From Ophiocordyceps camponoti-saundersi (nom. inval.) (Eukaryota > Ascomycota > Sordariomycetes > Hypocreales > Ophiocordycipitaceae): DNA of 10,264 bases. Below, piece after piece: positions 8,804 to 10,264 of the stretch (position 1 is the stretch's first letter; every line of letters starts with the position of its first letter). The stretch covers positions 1 to 10,264 of the forward strand of contig PDHQ01000730.1 in assembly GCA_003339415.1 (NCBI GenBank), read 5' to 3'. The translations under genes and the position numbers were made by a program. Below the pieces are notes generated by a model that saw nothing but the letters and a program-made list of their open reading frames with translations, was not told where the DNA came from and did not search any database.

Positions 8804-9199
8804 CTAAGTTAATTTAGTATATGTTAAAGGTTCTATATATATATATGTGTAAAGAAAGAGAAGAAGAATAAGATAACAGAGAGTAGAAAAGGGGGCAATT
8901 CGTGTCTTATCGAAGAAGGAGCTAATATAGTTAGCAAGGTAGGACTTATCTATTATCTCCTTTAATTAGGGCAGGCAACGTAGCAAGACTGCCTTATTAA
9001 TCTATATAACTTCCCGATTATTAAGCGAATTGCTATTAGGAAGGAACTTAATTGCCGAGCAAGTAGGTTAGTTAGAAAAAGGGCAAAACGAGGTTCTTAG
9101 TAATATCTTAGGAGCCTTAAGTTTATTATTGTGTTAAGTCGAGTATAGTCGCGTTCCTAAGCGTGTGCGGTAATCGGTAATTAGTGCTAAGAGATTAAT

Positions 9200-9209
9200 C
9201 CCCCCCCCC
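9200..9209. repeat. C10 homopolymer at the LTR/leader junction
   Basis: Ten C in a row on the plus strand (G10 on the coding strand) begin a few bases inside the 5' LTR edge, where a primer-binding site is expected. The length may vary between copies or by sequencing error. Confidence 0.6.
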
Positions 9210-9214
9210 TATCT

Positions 9215-9427
9215 CGGTCACTAGCTAGATAGGTTAACGGCGGAGGGATTAAATAAACTAATTATAGGCATAAGAAATAGGCTTAATACGAAGATTAATA
9301 AGTGCCCTCGTTAATTAATATATATATATATCCTTTAGGAATAACTGCCCCCTATATAGGCAGTTAAGTAAGTATTAGTTATATAATTAGAATAACGTAA
9401 TCCCCTTTTAACCTTCCCCCTTTAGCT
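9215..9427 (-). repeat. 5' LTR (right copy)
   Basis: This is the partner of the repeat at 128-341. Because the element codes leftward, this copy would have carried the promoter for the gag-pol transcript. CpA positions surviving in the left copy are TpA here, for example the catg-poor stretch at 9374-9390, so RIP acted more heavily on this end. Identity to the left copy is about 87% by hand count. The TA tract keeps the same length in both copies. Confidence 0.9.
9342..9366. other. 8-bp hairpin inside the 5' LTR
   Basis: The arms taactgcc (9342-9349) and ggcagtta (9359-9366) pair perfectly around a TpA-rich loop. It is the counterpart of 256-280. One pair at the stem tip is lost and the loop is RIP-altered, but the stem survived. 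Confidence 0.65.
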
Positions 9428-9439
9428 GCCTATAAGTAC

Positions 9440-9449
9440 GGTACGTACC
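9440..9449. repeat. Palindrome ggtacgtacc, copy 1
   Basis: This perfect 10-bp palindrome begins 13 bp outside the right LTR edge and recurs exactly at 9518-9527. A partial copy, gtgcgtacc, lies between them at 9474-9482. Confidence 0.6.
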
Positions 9450-9517
9450 TGCTTATTAGTAAGATACGCCGCAGTGCGTACCTCTCTATAGACCCACTTC
9501 GCCTATCGGTAATAGCC

Positions 9518-9527
9518 GGTACGTACC
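9518..9527. repeat. Palindrome ggtacgtacc, copy 2
   Basis: This is an exact second copy of the palindrome at 9440-9449, 78 bp away. The less depleted, GC-richer block between them differs from the AT-rich surroundings. It may be part of a DNA-transposon end or a small non-autonomous element. Confidence 0.6.
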
Positions 9528-9542
9528 TAACTACTCTATTTT

Positions 9543-9584
9543 TAACGATATTTTATAAAAATATAACTATCGTTAGTTTTTTTT
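9543..9584. other. Hairpin followed by T8
   Basis: The arms taacgata (9543-9550) and tatcgtta (9568-9575) are exact reverse complements. A nested pair atatttt/aaaatat around ata lies inside, partly overlapping the outer arm. A run of eight T follows at 9577-9584. It resembles a terminator by shape, but in AT-rich fungal DNA it may be chance or a transposon end. Confidence 0.4.
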
Positions 9585-10264
9585 ACTATGTCGCTAGGGC
9601 TAAAAGTTAGATATAAAAGACCGGGCGGAGGAAGCCGTAAGAGGTAGAGAGAAACTAAATACTTCCACTAATATTCTTATAACTATTACGGATATTTATA
9701 GACGCCGCGAAATAAGTTATAAAGATTAAAAATATAAATAGTTCGGCGACGGTAAGAGATATGCGAAAATAAAACGGATATTAAATAAGTATAGAACGTA
9801 ATAAAAGACTATTAGAAAGTTTAATTAAATAATATATTAAGCTTCCCTTTCTTTTAAAAGCTTTAGGGGATTAGGATATAAGGGGCGCTTAAGGGTTAAG
9901 ATAGGATAGCGGCTATTACTAAGTATATAGCGTAGTTTAGTTTCCGTGGAAGATAAAGGAATTAAGTAGTATAGCTATTTTAAAAGTCGTATATCGCAAA
10001 TTAAGTATTAAAAGGTACTTATAGCAAAATTTCTACTAAACGGGATTATAGCTTTATCTTAAACTTTACACCTTTATATAACGAATTACCTATTTAAATA
10101 CTAGTTTAGAGGACTAAGGCTATCGATAAAGTAGTCGTTACCTTACTTCTCCTCGTTTCCTTCGTCTTTTTATAAAAAATAACTTCCTAGGAGAATTACT
10201 ATTAGGCTTATGCCTATTTAGCTAAAGATCGCCTCTTCTATTAGTTAAAGATAACGGTGACCGA

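Larger units (their letters stand above)
8727..9214 (-). promoter_or_regulatory. 5' leader between the 5' LTR and gag
   Basis: This untranslated region of about 490 bp should hold the primer-binding site beside the LTR and the packaging signal. It contains a C10 run at 9200-9209, a (TA)n tract at 8834-8846, and a purine-rich plus strand (CT-rich on the coding strand) at about 8761-8900. A 17-bp motif at 8787-8803 is shared with the third-ORF leader. No ORF is supported. A tRNA-complementary primer site could not be read with confidence. Confidence 0.6.
128..9427 (-). mobile_element. Degenerate Ty3/gypsy-type LTR retrotransposon, RIP-mutated, about 9.3 kb
   Basis: Two direct repeats of about 213 bp lie some 8.9 kb apart. 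The DNA between them codes on the minus strand, in order, for Gag, protease, RT, RNase H, integrase and an extra ORF. Protease before RT, RNase H and integrase is the Ty3/gypsy order; in copia elements integrase precedes RT. All frames are broken by dozens of TAA or TAG codons and none is intact. Frame phase is kept through each long ORF, so the damage is point mutation and not indels. The outer ends are uncertain by about 10 bp, and I could not identify a target-site duplication or a canonical TG...CA terminus, probably because RIP turns both dinucleotides into TA. No chromodomain was recognised after integrase. The element is non-autonomous as it stands. Confidence 0.93.
9428..10264. other. 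Right flank, AT-rich and RIP-altered, no identifiable gene
   Basis: About 840 bases lie outside the element. The part from 9600 is strongly depleted in CpA and TpG, for example one CpA and no TpG in 9961-10020. Long stretches of frames lack TGA, but that is expected because RIP removes TG, so it is no sign of coding. I recognise no domain in any frame. Short palindromes and a hairpin are listed separately. It is probably the remnant of another transposon. Confidence 0.5.

Noticed and set aside
9900..10264. Long frame without TGA on the plus strand at the right end
   Set aside because: RIP removes TG, so TGA is rare in every frame. The frame holds many TAA and TAG, and I see no recognisable domain.

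Overview
This looks like transposon-filled, AT-rich chromatin of a filamentous ascomycete (Pezizomycotina-type) that has been heavily damaged by repeat-induced point mutation (RIP). CpA and TpG are almost gone and TpA is in great excess, while CpG is not depleted. For example, 5101-5160 holds 13 TpA, one CpA and no TpG. No reading frame in the window is intact. I see no host gene, rRNA, tRNA, CRISPR array or bacterial feature, and the genus cannot be named from the sequence.

Layout: most of the window (about 128-9427) is one degenerate Ty3/gypsy-type LTR retrotransposon on the minus strand. Two direct repeats of about 213 bp flank it: the 5' LTR at 9215-9427 and the 3' LTR at 128-341. Read from right to left, the order is 5' LTR, a leader of about 490 bp with a C10 tract at the LTR junction, and Gag fused in frame to protease (about 8726-6006). 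Then comes RT, RNase H and integrase in the next frame (about 6015-2437), a pyrimidine-rich spacer of about 200 bp, a third long frame of 585 codons (2234-477), a short tail and the 3' LTR. Both flanks (1-127 and 9428-10264) are also RIP-altered and hold no gene I can identify. The right flank has short palindromes and a hairpin.

How it worked: Gag (with an RGG-type stretch and a CCHC zinc knuckle), protease, RT/RNase H and integrase form a normal Ty3/gypsy gene set. The integrase spacing is D,D(35)E, with the Glu now Lys. The frames have kept phase over kilobases, and nearly all damage is TAA/TAG stops or Cys/His to Tyr and Pro to Leu changes, as C-to-T mutation at CpA on both strands predicts. 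The element therefore died mainly by RIP and not by rearrangement.

The most unusual part is the third ORF between integrase and the 3' LTR. It codes on the same strand, has its own start and CT-rich leader, a C-terminal coiled coil, and no family I recognise. It is the best candidate here for something not previously described.
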